Assembly (NCBI GenBank): GCA_963971535.1
Contig: OZ020599.1
Coordinates: forward strand, 92,498,282-92,562,281
DNA: 64,000 bases
Reading direction: 5' to 3'
From: Notolepis coatsorum
Lineage: Eukaryota; Chordata; Actinopteri; Aulopiformes; Paralepididae
The notes below the pieces were generated by a model. The model did not search any database. It saw only the letters and a program-made list of their open reading frames with translations, and had not been told where the DNA came from. The position numbers were made by a program, and so were the translations under genes. This document shows, one piece after another, positions 1-10,700 of the stretch. Each line of letters opens with the position of its first letter. Position 1 is the first letter of the stretch.

Positions 1-649
1 CTTTAATATTTTTTTTGATTCGTATTCAGAGGTATTTCGTCGAGATATTTCGTCGAGTAATGTTTAAAAAAAAATGAGAAATATGGTAAAAAACAACATT
101 TATCCGTTTTTTCGATGAAAAAAAACGTTGTATCAAACAAACACAGATTTGAGTGGTTATAATTCATAAATATGAGTAATCTGTTGAGAGATATATTGAG
201 ATTATGCTATTACTGTTAATCATGGGTAAAAAAATGTTTTAAAAATAGTAAACAGTTAAAATTATATGGCTTTAAACATGAGCCATCATTTCAGCCCAGT
301 GAGCTCAGCCATTGCTAGGGATGCACAAGGGTTAACTGCTGCATCATGAGATACTTGGTGGGCCATGAGATGAGATACTTGGTACTCAGCACCACACTCT
401 GAAACTAGCTCTCCAGGTGGTATCAGATGAGATTTCAAAGAGTTCTTCCAAGAGTTTGGATGGAGATGTGTCAGAAAGCTTTGTCTCAATGTTGTCTGTA
501 AAGGTTTTTTTTATCCAGAGTAACTTGGTGATCCTTTTCTGTGTTTTATTAAATAATGATTTTCAGATTTTGAGAAATGGTATTTTCATGGAGAACAGTG
601 CAGCTGCAACAGATAGCACTTTAGTGATAATTTTCTGTAATCCAAATTT
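1..649. other. AT-rich non-coding DNA, unassigned
   Basis: I see no gene, long tandem repeat or recognisable transposon terminus here. The short open frames show no family resemblance. If the calcium channel gene extends leftwards this is intron. Confidence 0.5.
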
Positions 650-737
650 TTTTTTTTTTTTTATAAATCTCAAGGCCCCCCCTGTCATGCCTCTGCGCCC
701 CCCCTGGGGGGCGCGCCCCCCACTTTGAGAAACACTG
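650..737 (-). mobile_element. hAT-like transposon terminal fragment
   Basis: Read on the minus strand it begins CAGTGTTTCTCAAAGTG, a terminus typical of Tip100/Zaphod-like hAT elements, and runs into a GC palindrome of six G, CGCG and six C. A T-run closes the other side. No matching opposite terminus was found nearby, so this looks like a solo end or relic. Confidence 0.45.
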
Positions 738-1265
738 GGCTAGCATATGTCAATGATTAGCAACAACACTGATTTCGATTGTTTGTTGTAATGTCAGATT
801 TAAGAAAATACTCACACACTCTTACCATTAAGGGACTAAATGGTCCTCTTCAAAAACGCCATAAAATATTATATGTTGAAATAATTTTCCACTTTTTGTT
901 TCATAAATCTTTTATTCAACTTCAAAATGAATCCATCAAAATCAGTGTTGTCGCTAATCATTGACATATGCTAGCATGTAATAATCCCCGGCAGAAAAAT
1001 CCACTTTGCATTTGATATATTGAAAATATTTAACTTTTTGTGTGTTTTTTTAACAATAATTTGTGATGCCATCACAAACACTGGCATTTAAAGGGTTAAA
1101 ATTCTAAAATGTATTGAATATTTGGTGGTTATGATCAGGGATGAAGTTGAATAAAAGATTTATGAAAAGAAATGTGGGAAATTATTTCAACATATAATAT
1201 CTTTATGGCGTTTTTGAAGAGGACCATTTAGTACCTTAATTGTAAGAGTGTAATACTTTAGTTTT
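737..1265. repeat. Fold-back inverted repeat, MITE-like
   Basis: Two nested inverted repeats are visible. The inner pair joins about 737-772 with about 940-975 (ctagcatatgtcaatgatta and its complement). The outer pair joins about 785-925 with about 1135-1265 (for example tggtcctcttcaaaaacgcc near 841 and its complement near 1210). There is no coding capacity. The structure suggests a non-autonomous fold-back DNA element; the family was not identified. Confidence 0.55.
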
Positions 1266-1354
1266 CAGACACAAGGGTTAAACACTGCAAATCCACTACT
1301 GTCTCTCATTAAACACTGTGCCAAGTTATCTTGGTGTATTGAAGCACAGACAAA

Positions 1355-1548
<194 letters not shown>

Positions 1549-1639
1549 GAGAGAGAAAAGCAAGCACACAAATGCTAGATGTGTCTGCAGACATGTTTTT
1601 GTTTATCAGTCTCACAAGCTCAGGTATCAGCCGATCAGA

Positions 1640-1765
1640 TAGTAGCTATGTCCCTAGCAGCATCTATATGTCTCTGTCCCTAGCCATATATCTGTCCCTA
1701 GCAGTATCTATATGTCCCTAGCAGTGTATGTATCCCTAACAGTGTGACTATCTGTCCCTAGCAAT
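1640..1765. repeat. Short block of the gtccctagcag tandem repeat
   Basis: Degenerate units of about 20 bases built on tctgtccctagcagt. The same repeat recurs in a longer block at 3548-4245. Both blocks end in the same unique tail (cttcctattggtttaatcat), so one block is a copy of the other. Confidence 0.75.
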
Positions 1766-2340
1766 GTCTTCCTATTGGTTTAATCATAGAATTACCATGG
1801 TCATAAATGTTCAATATCGGCCTGATTAACTATCACTAATCACTAATGTCTTTGTTACAAATGTGTATTTCAAGCTGTCGAAGACTATAGTGACCTCTCA
1901 GGAGCCCTTGTCACAAAAGAGAAGCCAGAAGAATAGAAGTAACGTTATTTGGAAATGCAGACCCATTCATACTGCCTTTAGAGGGAAACCAATTTGCCTG
2001 CATTTAGCCTAACCACATAAAATCACATGCTGCTTTTGTTGCTAAGCAACTCAAATAAGCCATGTGAGTAGGATAAACGTGTAAACAAGATGGCTTCTTG
2101 TCTTCACCTTTCACACAGCACACAAAAAGGCTTTGTGACCGTGCGAAGGGATGGCTTCCTGCTGCTACTACCGCTTTTCACACAGAAAATGAAGGCACAG
2201 GGAGCAGTGCCATGGAGTGAAGACGCACATTCACAACCGCTCCCCTAGCTTTTACAAAATATCACTTTTAATGCCCTCACTGGTCTTTTTCTTTTCTTTT
2301 AATTAATTATTTCCGCAGTATAATGTTTTTTATGACAAAC
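1766..2340 (+). other. Unassigned DNA, right part possibly L1 5' leader
   Basis: No gene is recognised. About 2080-2340 may be the untranslated leader of the L1 ORF1 relic that follows: it holds two similar aagatggcttc / ggatggcttcctg segments and leads directly into the ORF1 start. This is inference from position only. Confidence 0.35.
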
Positions 2341-3226
2341 ATGGCAGGCAAACAGACAAATAAGAGCGGTGCTTCGTCCACAATAGCCGACAAGATACAC
2401 CCTCAAGCGCTGTGCATGCCAGAAGCTACACTGAGTGGTCCTAGCCTAGCGGCTATCAAAATGGTCCTTGCTGAGCTCCTCGAGGCGCACTTTGAGACTT
2501 ACCGCGTAGCAGTAACAGCCGAGATAAGAGCGGCCATACAGACCTTGGTTAAGAAGGTAGAAATGCTCCACACAAAAACCATAGACAATACCAATGAGAT
2601 TATCTCACTCATGGGGAGGCTAGCCGGCAAGAAAACGCTTGCAGTTTCTCGAGTTGGACCAAGCTAACAGACTAACCGAGCTAGCCAAGATTCAAGCTAG
2701 GCTCACCGAAGTTCAGTCGCGTGAAAGACGGAATAACATAAGAATTATCGGTCTACCAGAGGACATTGAAGGACCCCATCCATCAAGCTTTTTTCCTGAT
2801 ATGCTGCAAGAAGTCCTGGGTAAAGAACTGTTGGCTAGCCTTCCGGAATGTGATAGAGCTCACCGCGCTAACATAGCTAAACCAGGACAGAGGCCGAGAA
2901 CTATAATTATACAGATCCCTAAATTACAGCTATAGGAACTAATCATCCGGGCTAGAAAAGGCAAGTTGTTGTACAAAGGCAACTGCATCGCTATCTACGA
3001 AGACTACCCACCGGAGATCGTGGCTCAACGTGGAGAATACAGAGAGGCCATGTCGGAGTTATGGCGGATGGGCTACAGACCGACGCTACTATTCCCAGCC
3101 AGGCTAACCATCGTAACAAAACAGGGAACGAGAAAGAAGCTTGGGTCGGTCGCCGAAGCAGAGGACTACCTAAGGAAGCGTGGGGGAATCCAGAAGCTAC
3201 CGAAGAGGTTTACTAACAACGTGGTT
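2341..3226 (+). pseudogene. LINE-1 (Tx1/L1-type) ORF1 relic
   Basis: Three pieces in shifting frames together read like an L1 ORF1 RNA-binding protein. The first starts MAGKQTNKSG at 2341. The second contains RRNNIRIIGLPEDIEG (RRM-like core start). The third contains YKGNCIAIYEDYPPEIVAQR (C-terminal domain). A frameshift near 2640 and a stop codon at about 2933-2935 break the reading frame. L1 ORF1p is the RNA chaperone of the retrotransposition particle. No ORF2 follows; the sequence passes into a hAT-like terminus at about 3240. The copy is dead. Confidence 0.85.
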
Positions 3227-3547
3227 GTCGAACATGTCTACAGTAGGGTGACCAAACGTCCTCTTTTGCCCGGACATGTCCTCTTTTCACGCCCTGTCCG
3301 GGAGATAAGTTATCTAGTAACTAGAGGTGAATGGTTAAAGTTGTGGACCAAGCTTGCATTGTTATTGGTAGAGTAACGTTAGCTATCGCTACATGATCTT
3401 GATATACTGCTAGCCAAACCTGTGGACTCCATGTCATTACTGAATGTATACACATCTGATTTTGCTTTCAAATGATTGATGCATTGAATGAAGCTGGATC
3501 ACATTTGCTTTTCATACAAACTGTCCATACCATTATCTACAATTCCC
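3227..3547 (+). other. Possible hAT end, then unassigned DNA
   Basis: tagggtgaccaaacgtcctc at about 3245, followed by two ggacatgtcctctttt-like segments, resembles a DNA-transposon terminus common in vertebrate genomes. I found no paired end. The remainder shows nothing recognisable. Confidence 0.35.
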
Positions 3548-4245
3548 TAGCAGTGTCTGTCGCTAATAGTATATCTGTCCCTAACAGTATTTGTCCCTAG
3601 CATTATCCATATGTCCTTAACAGTAGCTGCCCCTAACAGTATATATGTCCCTAGCAGTATCTGTCCCTAGTAGTATGTATATGTCCCCAACAGCATCCAC
3701 CAGTCCCTAGTAGTATCTGTCCCTACTCCTAGTAGTATGTATATGTCCTTAACAGCATCTATCAGTCCCTAGCAGTATATGTGCCTAGTAGTATATGTGC
3801 CTAGTAGTGTCTGTACCTAGCAGTATTTGTCTGTCCCTAGTACTGTAGTATATATCTGTCCCCAACAGTGTATCTGTCCCTAACAGTACCACCTGTCCCT
3901 AACAGTACCACCTGTCCCCAACAGTGCCAATATGTCCCTAGCAGTGTCTTATCTGTCCCCAGCAGTATATATCTGTCCCCAACAGTGTATATCTGTCCCT
4001 AGCAGTGTATATCTTTCCCCAGCAGTGTATATCTGTCCCCAACAGTGTATGGCCATCCCTAATAGTACCACCTGTCCCCAACAGTATCTATATGTCCCTA
4101 TAGCAATATGTATCTGTCCCTAGCTGTGGCTATCTATCCCTAGCAGTATCCATATGCCCCTAGCAGAACATATCTGTCTCTAGTCAAATCCATCTGTCCC
4201 TAGCAGTGTGACTATCTATCCCTAGCAGTGTCTTCCTATTGGTTT
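3548..4245. repeat. Degenerate minisatellite, about 20-bp unit
   Basis: More than 30 diverged units around tatctgtccctagcagt, with variants aacagt/agcagt/agtagt. This is the larger relative of the block at 1640-1765. Confidence 0.85.
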
Positions 4246-4370
4246 AATCATATAATTATGTGTCTTGTTACCATGGTTTTAGCTCTGATCTCTGACACAT
4301 ATTACTCAACAGATTATTGACCCTTTGATGTCTGACTCACGGCGTTCATGCAGCCACTCACCCACAGTCA

Positions 4371-4860
4371 CTACACACGCACGCGCACACGCACACACGC
4401 ACACACACACACACACACACATACTCTATAGTGGTAGCATACGTTGCACACCCTGGTGGGGCAGAGCAGCAGTCGCAGCGGACGGCTCATCTCCCTGCAC
4501 TCACGGACTGAGCGGCACAGGAGGTCCTTTGTCCCCACAGCCATCAGACTGTACAACAGCGTATTATAGTTACACCTGTTTTTACACCTGTTTTTACACC
4601 TGTTTTTACATCTGTTTTTACACCTGTTTTTATACACCTGCTTTTATCTAATCACGCTCCTATTTTAATTTTAATTTTAATATTGATGGGTATGATTTAA
4701 TTGAATTTTATCATGTACTTATTTTAATTCATGATGCAGACATAACGTGTAACTACTGTATGGGAATGGTCAATGTCTGTATACTATGTGAGCTGCGAGA
4801 TACCCTGAATTTCCCCAAGGGGATTAATAAAGTATCTATCTATCTATCTATCAGAATCAT
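4371..4860 (+). mobile_element. LINE 3' end (Rex/L2-like)
   Basis: After a CA microsatellite (about 4371-4422), one frame reads RRSFVPTAIRLYNS, the usual C-terminal end of Rex1/L2-type reverse transcriptases. Then come short tandem cacctgttttta repeats, the tail ccccaaggggattaataaag and (TATC)n. The same tail ends the fragment at 40190-40765 and, inverted, the one at 33610-33880. The copy is severely 5'-truncated and non-coding. Confidence 0.7.
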
Positions 4861-5217
4861 GTATCAAGTATCTATTTTTCATCTATCTTCCATTAGCACC
4901 ATACAATGTTGAGACTCACTCACCCACACACACACATTTAGAATGGACGCCAGCATAGAGACTGTATCTTCCCCTCAACCGGGCACGTCCGCCGAAACAA
5001 AGCTTATCCGTATAATGCAGATATATAGTACTTACGTTTTAATACATACAGACACAAACAATAGATTCATATGGGTCTCTTATAGGATTATGGGCTGATC
5101 GTCAGTATACTATAGCTGGCCAACGGTCAAAGGGGCCCGTTATAAGTCTTCTCTAAATCACCAACCGGCTTAGTACGATACTAATCACGCTGACCTGCTA
5201 GACACAGAGAAAAAGGT

Positions 5218-5218
<1 letters not shown>
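4861..5218. other. Unassigned intronic DNA
   Basis: Nothing recognisable apart from a short CA run near 4925. Confidence 0.5.

Positions 5219-5220
<2 letters not shown>

Positions 5221-5297
<77 letters not shown>
5221..5297. repeat. (GA)n microsatellite
   Basis: Pure GA tract of about 77 bases. Confidence 0.97.
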
Positions 5298-5298
<1 letters not shown>

Positions 5299-5399
5299 AA
5301 GGCACTGAACCTCCAAACTGCTCCAAGGCACGCTGCACCACGGGTGACCTCTGACCTCTCTGACCAAATGCATGTGTGAGGAGCTAGGAAGGATATGTG

Positions 5400-5889
5400 T
5401 TAAAGGAAAACTCCAACATTTTGGGAAATTAGTTTATTTGCCATCTACCCTGGAGTTAGACAAGAAGATACATACCTTTTTTCTTCTCTGTGCATGCAGT
5501 AGGAGTAGGAAGACGCGCACCATTAGCCTAGCTTAGCGTCAGTCACTGGAAGTAGGTTCCTCCATTAGCCTAGTTTCCAACGTCTTCCTACTCCTACTGC
5601 ATGCACAGAGAAGAAAAAGGTATGCATCTTCTTGTCTAACTCCAGGGTTCCCAAAATGTTGGAGTGTTAAGATACATACCTTTTTCTTCTCTGTACATGC
5701 AGTAGGAGTAGGAAGACGCGCACCGTTAGCCTAGCTTAGTGTCAGTCACTGGAAGTAGGTTCCTCCATTAGCCTAGTTCCCAACGTCTTCCTACTCCTAC
5801 TGCATGCACAGAGAAGAAAAAGGTATGTATCTTCTTGTCTAACTCCAGGGTAGATGGCAAATAAGCTAATTTCCCAAAATGTTGGAGTG
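5400..5889. mobile_element. Palindromic MITE, duplicated copy
   Basis: Starts at a TTAA (5400-5403) with aggaaaactccaacatttt and contains long inverted arms (agtaggagtaggaagacg and complement). A second partial unit follows from about 5672 to 5889, ending in the inverted copy of the start. Related TTAA-flanked copies are at 46332-46636 and 48290-49741. No coding capacity. TTAA flanks suggest mobilisation by a piggyBac-type transposase. Confidence 0.65.
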
Positions 5890-6296
5890 GGAATATCAAT
5901 TGCCTTGTGTACATTGACAATAATGCACACAATAATGTAGGTTTTTTATATGCATATGTCTATTTTATGTCTATGTCTATCGGTGACAATCAAACCCTAA
6001 ACGAAGACACCTATTAACTCATTGACTGCCGGGAATTAGTCGGGCCCCGTAAAGCACTGCCACGCTTTAAAAGATAGAGTGCGTCACCTTATTCTATATT
6101 ATAGATATGGATACAATACTATGGCCCATTTGACATCACCTATCTATTGTTCAATATGTGAAAAAGAATACATTTTTCCATCCATACGTTCCTGTGTTAT
6201 ACCGTGGTGAATATAAGTATCGTTATAGCGTGGTCTGGGGTAATTCCCGAAAGGCTGAGTAATACGCTTATACGTCAATTCTACTATAAACGTTGC

Positions 6297-7727
6297 TGTT
6301 GTGAAGGGCCAGATTAAACCGAATATATATATTTATTATATATATATATTTAATTGTATTTGTATATTCTCTAATATTCCTTGATATCCCTTGTATATTC
6401 CTTGTACAATATGCATTGAATATCCATTCTAGCCTACTGAACATCCCATAATAGTCTCCATTCTACTATTGGTCGAGACCTTGGTGCCAGGCTGCCATAC
6501 CCCCCAGACCCAGTTCAAACGTACCGCTCAACATGTACGAACAAGTCCTAGTTCCGCGTAGGAATCTGGCTACCGCACCACTAACGGTACTATTTGTTCA
6601 TAGTGCGTATATATACTGCGCTACTAAAGTAGGACTTCCTTTTTTAGTCCAGTTTCTTACCCTCCAATAGAGTGACAGACGTAAAGCCTCCCCGCGACGC
6701 CACGTGTGGGAGTAAGGCCAAGTTCGGCCTACCATCGGTATTGAGACATCGTGTATATTAATATTTGAATAGTCATATTTGGCACTATATCGTCGAGTTG
6801 GACGTAGTCTATTAAGCTAATAATAGTCTATTCATATGTAGTGCTTCGTGCGGTGAGAATACTATCGTAGTCAGTACCCCATCGTTTCGGGCAGAGAACT
6901 GGCTGCTTATCCAGGGTGGCCGACCCCATGTGAGGCTGCACCCGAGGAGCCCCAGAGCCGACGAGCGAGTGGACCTGCATACCGGATTATTCTACCGACG
7001 ACAGCCCGCCTTCCCAGGCACGGATTATGCTTTGTATACAGTGATTATTCTATGGATAAAGACCAACACTGCCGTGTGTTGGAAACCCCCCCCCCGGAGA
7101 GGACGACAGGTGAGGAGACGCTCTACACGACGAGGTCGCCTCACGTCTCTCCATCGTGGACCGGAGGAAGCCGGCCCACAGAGAGTCCAACTGCTTTCAT
7201 CTGTGGATCGAGGATCGCTGAGGCACCGAGCCGCACAACCGTGGGTTCTCCCAGGATACCCTCGGCCAGACGGATACAGCCAGACTCTACCCCCCCCCCC
7301 CCCTTCTCCAGTTGTCTTACAAGCGACCGGAATTCCCCCCTAGTGTATCCAGTTCTATAATCATTAAAGTATCATTGCTATTATTCCTTAACTATTCCAG
7401 GTCGTATATGTACCACCTGCGCCTTCAGAGATTGGACATTCTCTATTGATATACCGACGAATACTCTTTGCCATAAAAGTGCATACTAATTCCCATTCAT
7501 AAATGTGATTGATTTGATTAAGTGCTTGCTCTACACACCATCGCTGTGTAGAAATAAAGACCTATTTCTAATTCGTACATTTGTGTTGGATCCGTTTCAT
7601 CTACGTGACAGTGTTCATCATAATATATTTATGCCGAGTACTGGGTGGCCGAATATTAAGTACAAAGGTAGTGGTAGTAAGTATCATATCTAACAATACA
7701 GTCAGGGAATTGTACCCCTCAGTTACA
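6297..7727 (+). repeat. BEL/Pao 5' LTR
   Basis: Begins TGTTGTGAAGGGCC and ends CAGTTACA (TG...CA). It is about 1431 bases long and nearly identical to the 3' LTR: I noticed only about five substitutions plus a poly-C length difference. The five bases before it, gttgc (6292-6296), are repeated after the 3' LTR as the target-site duplication. The short open frames inside (6930-7343 and 7505-7693) recur in the other LTR and are not genes. Confidence 0.95.
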
Positions 7728-7728
7728 A

Positions 7729-7747
7729 TTGGTCCTTCGAGCCGGAG
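7729..7747 (+). other. BEL/Pao primer binding site
   Basis: TTGGTCCTTCGAGCCGGAG starts one base after the 5' LTR, where minus-strand DNA synthesis is primed by a tRNA. The type tggtccttcgagccgga is, as I recall, usual for BEL/Pao elements. I did not assign the tRNA. Confidence 0.75.
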
Positions 7748-7795
7748 GGTAATTAGTGTAATATTAATATAGTGTTATTAATATTGAAATGGCCT

Positions 7796-10700
7796 ATGAT
7801 GAACACTCCACGAAACGATCCTCCTAACCAACACCCGCAGCGCGAACGACGGCTCCCTCAGTACTTAGAGGCTTACGCTGTCAGTCAACAACCTAGTCTT
7901 CTACTAACAGTAAACGCGGTAAAACTAGAAAGTAAAAGTATGTCTAACCCCAACGCCCAGACTACCCCGACCATAGAGGCCCCTACGGGTTCTAATGTAA
8001 CTGACCAAGTTCACGGTGGGGACCAGTGGGAACCAGACATGACTTCACACCCCGCCAGTACTGAAGAAGTAGTCCCCGATGAGTCCCGGGAGGAATACAA
8101 CGCTACCGAGAGAGAACTCGGCACGGAAGAAGACGGGGAGAGCACCGTGGAGATAGAGCTCCAAGGCTCCGCAAGGAGTACCCCGAGGGAAGGCTCCCCT
8201 ATACAACCGCCTTCTCCCAGCGAGGCAGAGAGGACCCTACAGCAGGCCTTCCTCATCAGCCTGAACGCCGCTGCTGAACGCGACCGACTGCAGATCCAGC
8301 AGCGGAGCGAAGAAGAGCATATACGTCTAGAAATAAGACGCATTCAGAGGGAAGAGAATGTGGCCCGAGACCGAGCAGACAGCCAGCGAGCAGCTGCTGG
8401 TGCTCTACGGGACGCAGAGCGCGACAGACAGCAAGCGCAACTAATAGAACAGCTGATCAGACGGACAACACCCTCTCCCTCCGCCAGAGGCTCCAGGAAC
8501 TCGTCTAGACACACCTCCAGGGCGGCATCCCCTAGCCGAGTAAACAACCCTGAACTTGACCAACAGACGAGGTCTATACCCCCCACAGACCACCTCCCCC
8601 CACCGGTCCAAGCGAGACCTAGCAACCGGGAAGGAGCAGCATATCCTGTGGAGAGGCTAAACCAGAGACTACAAGCACTGGATGACCTAACTGAAGACGA
8701 AGAGGAAGAGGAGGAGAACCACGCCCGACGACAGCACAGTACTCTACCGGACCAGGAGGTCCGGTACAGCCCAGGCTATACTCCCGCGGAGCTGCGCTAC
8801 AGACCCCCGACTCTATACCCGGGTGAGCACGACGCACGACCCGCACCGAGGAACAGCACCTGGACAAGCGGGCCATGGTACACTGCCGGTACCAGCCCAT
8901 ACCAAGGAGCGGGAGGAGACTCGCCTAGGAGGCCTCTCCCCCAACGCTCGCCGATGTATCCACAGTCAGCGTCATACATTGGCACGCCTATGGTACCCGA
9001 CTTCACCCAAGAGAACCGGGCCCAGTATACAGAACTCCGCATGTGTCTGGAGACCATGTTGGTGGATGTATTGGATGAACGCCATAAATACGCCATCCTA
9101 CTGAAGCACTTAAAGGTACCCCGCGCACATAATATAGCGCTCGCCTACGCGACTTCCACCACCCCATACACAGCAGCGCTGGTAGCATTGGACCAGAGGT
9201 ATGGGCGCATATGGGATTACGTGATCCAGGAGATCCGACACATCGACCGCTTACCCCCAGCAATAGACAATCGAGCACTGGACGACCTGTCCATCAGAGT
9301 GCAGTCCCTGGTAGGGATGTTGGGAGCGCAGAGAGAGAAGGGGAGGCATGAACTTTACGCCAACTCAAATGTGGAAAGGATCTTGGAGAAGCTGCCGCCC
9401 GCTCGACAGGAGCGTTTTAGGCGGCAGAGAGACCACCGAGACCCGAATGGCCCCGAACCGAACCTCCTCGATCTAGCAGACTTCCTGGCGAGAAAAGTCA
9501 GCAGCCTACGGCTAGATACATTCGGACGGAGCACCCCTGGCTCCAGAGAAGGAACCAGACGACTAAATGATGGAAGAAGATCGGTGACTGTGATGCACCA
9601 ATCGGAGTCAGTACCGAGCAGCAGGAGCCACAGTACCCCCTCCAGAACGGAGAAGTGGAAGATAGTGTGCCCCTACTGTGAGAAAGAACACTGGCTAGCG
9701 CAATGTGACTCCTTCCCCAAGCTGAACGCGGAGGAAGCAAGTCAATGGATAAAGTCCAACAAGCGCTGTTTTCGCTGTGCGCGCTCACACATGGCAGCCG
9801 AATGCCGCTTAAAGAAAAGGTGCACCAAGTGCGATGGAGCCCATCTGGACATACTTCACGACAGTAACAGACGGCGCCCTTCACCCACACCATCCAGCAG
9901 CAAAGCGAGCGTCATGTACATCGATCCCGCCAGCAGCAGTGGAGCCCGAGTACTCCTAAAAGTAGTGCGTGTGACACTAAGCTACCAGAATAAAGTCCTG
10001 GACACTTACGCCGTCCTCGATGACGGGTCAGAGAAGACCCTTCTGCTCGCCTCCGCTGCGGCCCAGATAGGGCTGCGGGGAAGCGAAACCCAAATGACAA
10101 TTCGGACAATAAGACGAGATTTGAAGACGATAAAGGGCGAGAATGTCTCATTCTCTATCGCAGCAAGCGGCCAGCCTGAGCGACGGTACCAGATTACAGA
10201 CGCTTTCACCAGCCAAGAAATAGGACTGTCGCGGTACACATACCCCGTCGCCAAGCTGATGGAGAAATATGCACATCTGCGCAAGTTACCGATCCCGCTC
10301 ATAGACAATGCTATGCCGACCCTGTTGATAGGCTCCGACCATGCAGACCTCATTGTCCCGATAGACCGGGTTCATACCGGACCCCGAGGCTGTCCTGCAG
10401 CAGTCGAGACCCGTTTGGGATGGACTCTCCAAGGCCCGCTCGCCAAATCTCTCAACCGAAGTACAGCCACTAGATGTCTCCACTCCAGAGTCACAGAGGG
10501 AGAAACCGCACTCCTGCAACACGTAGAGCGGTTATGGACCTTGGAACAAATGCCCTTTAAGAACGGAAAGAAAGACATTCGCTCTAAAGATGACATTTAC
10601 GCCATTCACCTCCTCGAGACAGGGACCAAGAGAGTCCCGGTCAACGGCGTGTTGAGATACGCCACGCCACTCCTGCGGCGAGAAGGAATGCCTACTTTCC

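Noticed and set aside
6930..7343. 137-residue frame and its counterpart at 13394-13906
   Set aside because: Both lie inside the BEL LTRs and overlap other frames; no family resemblance.
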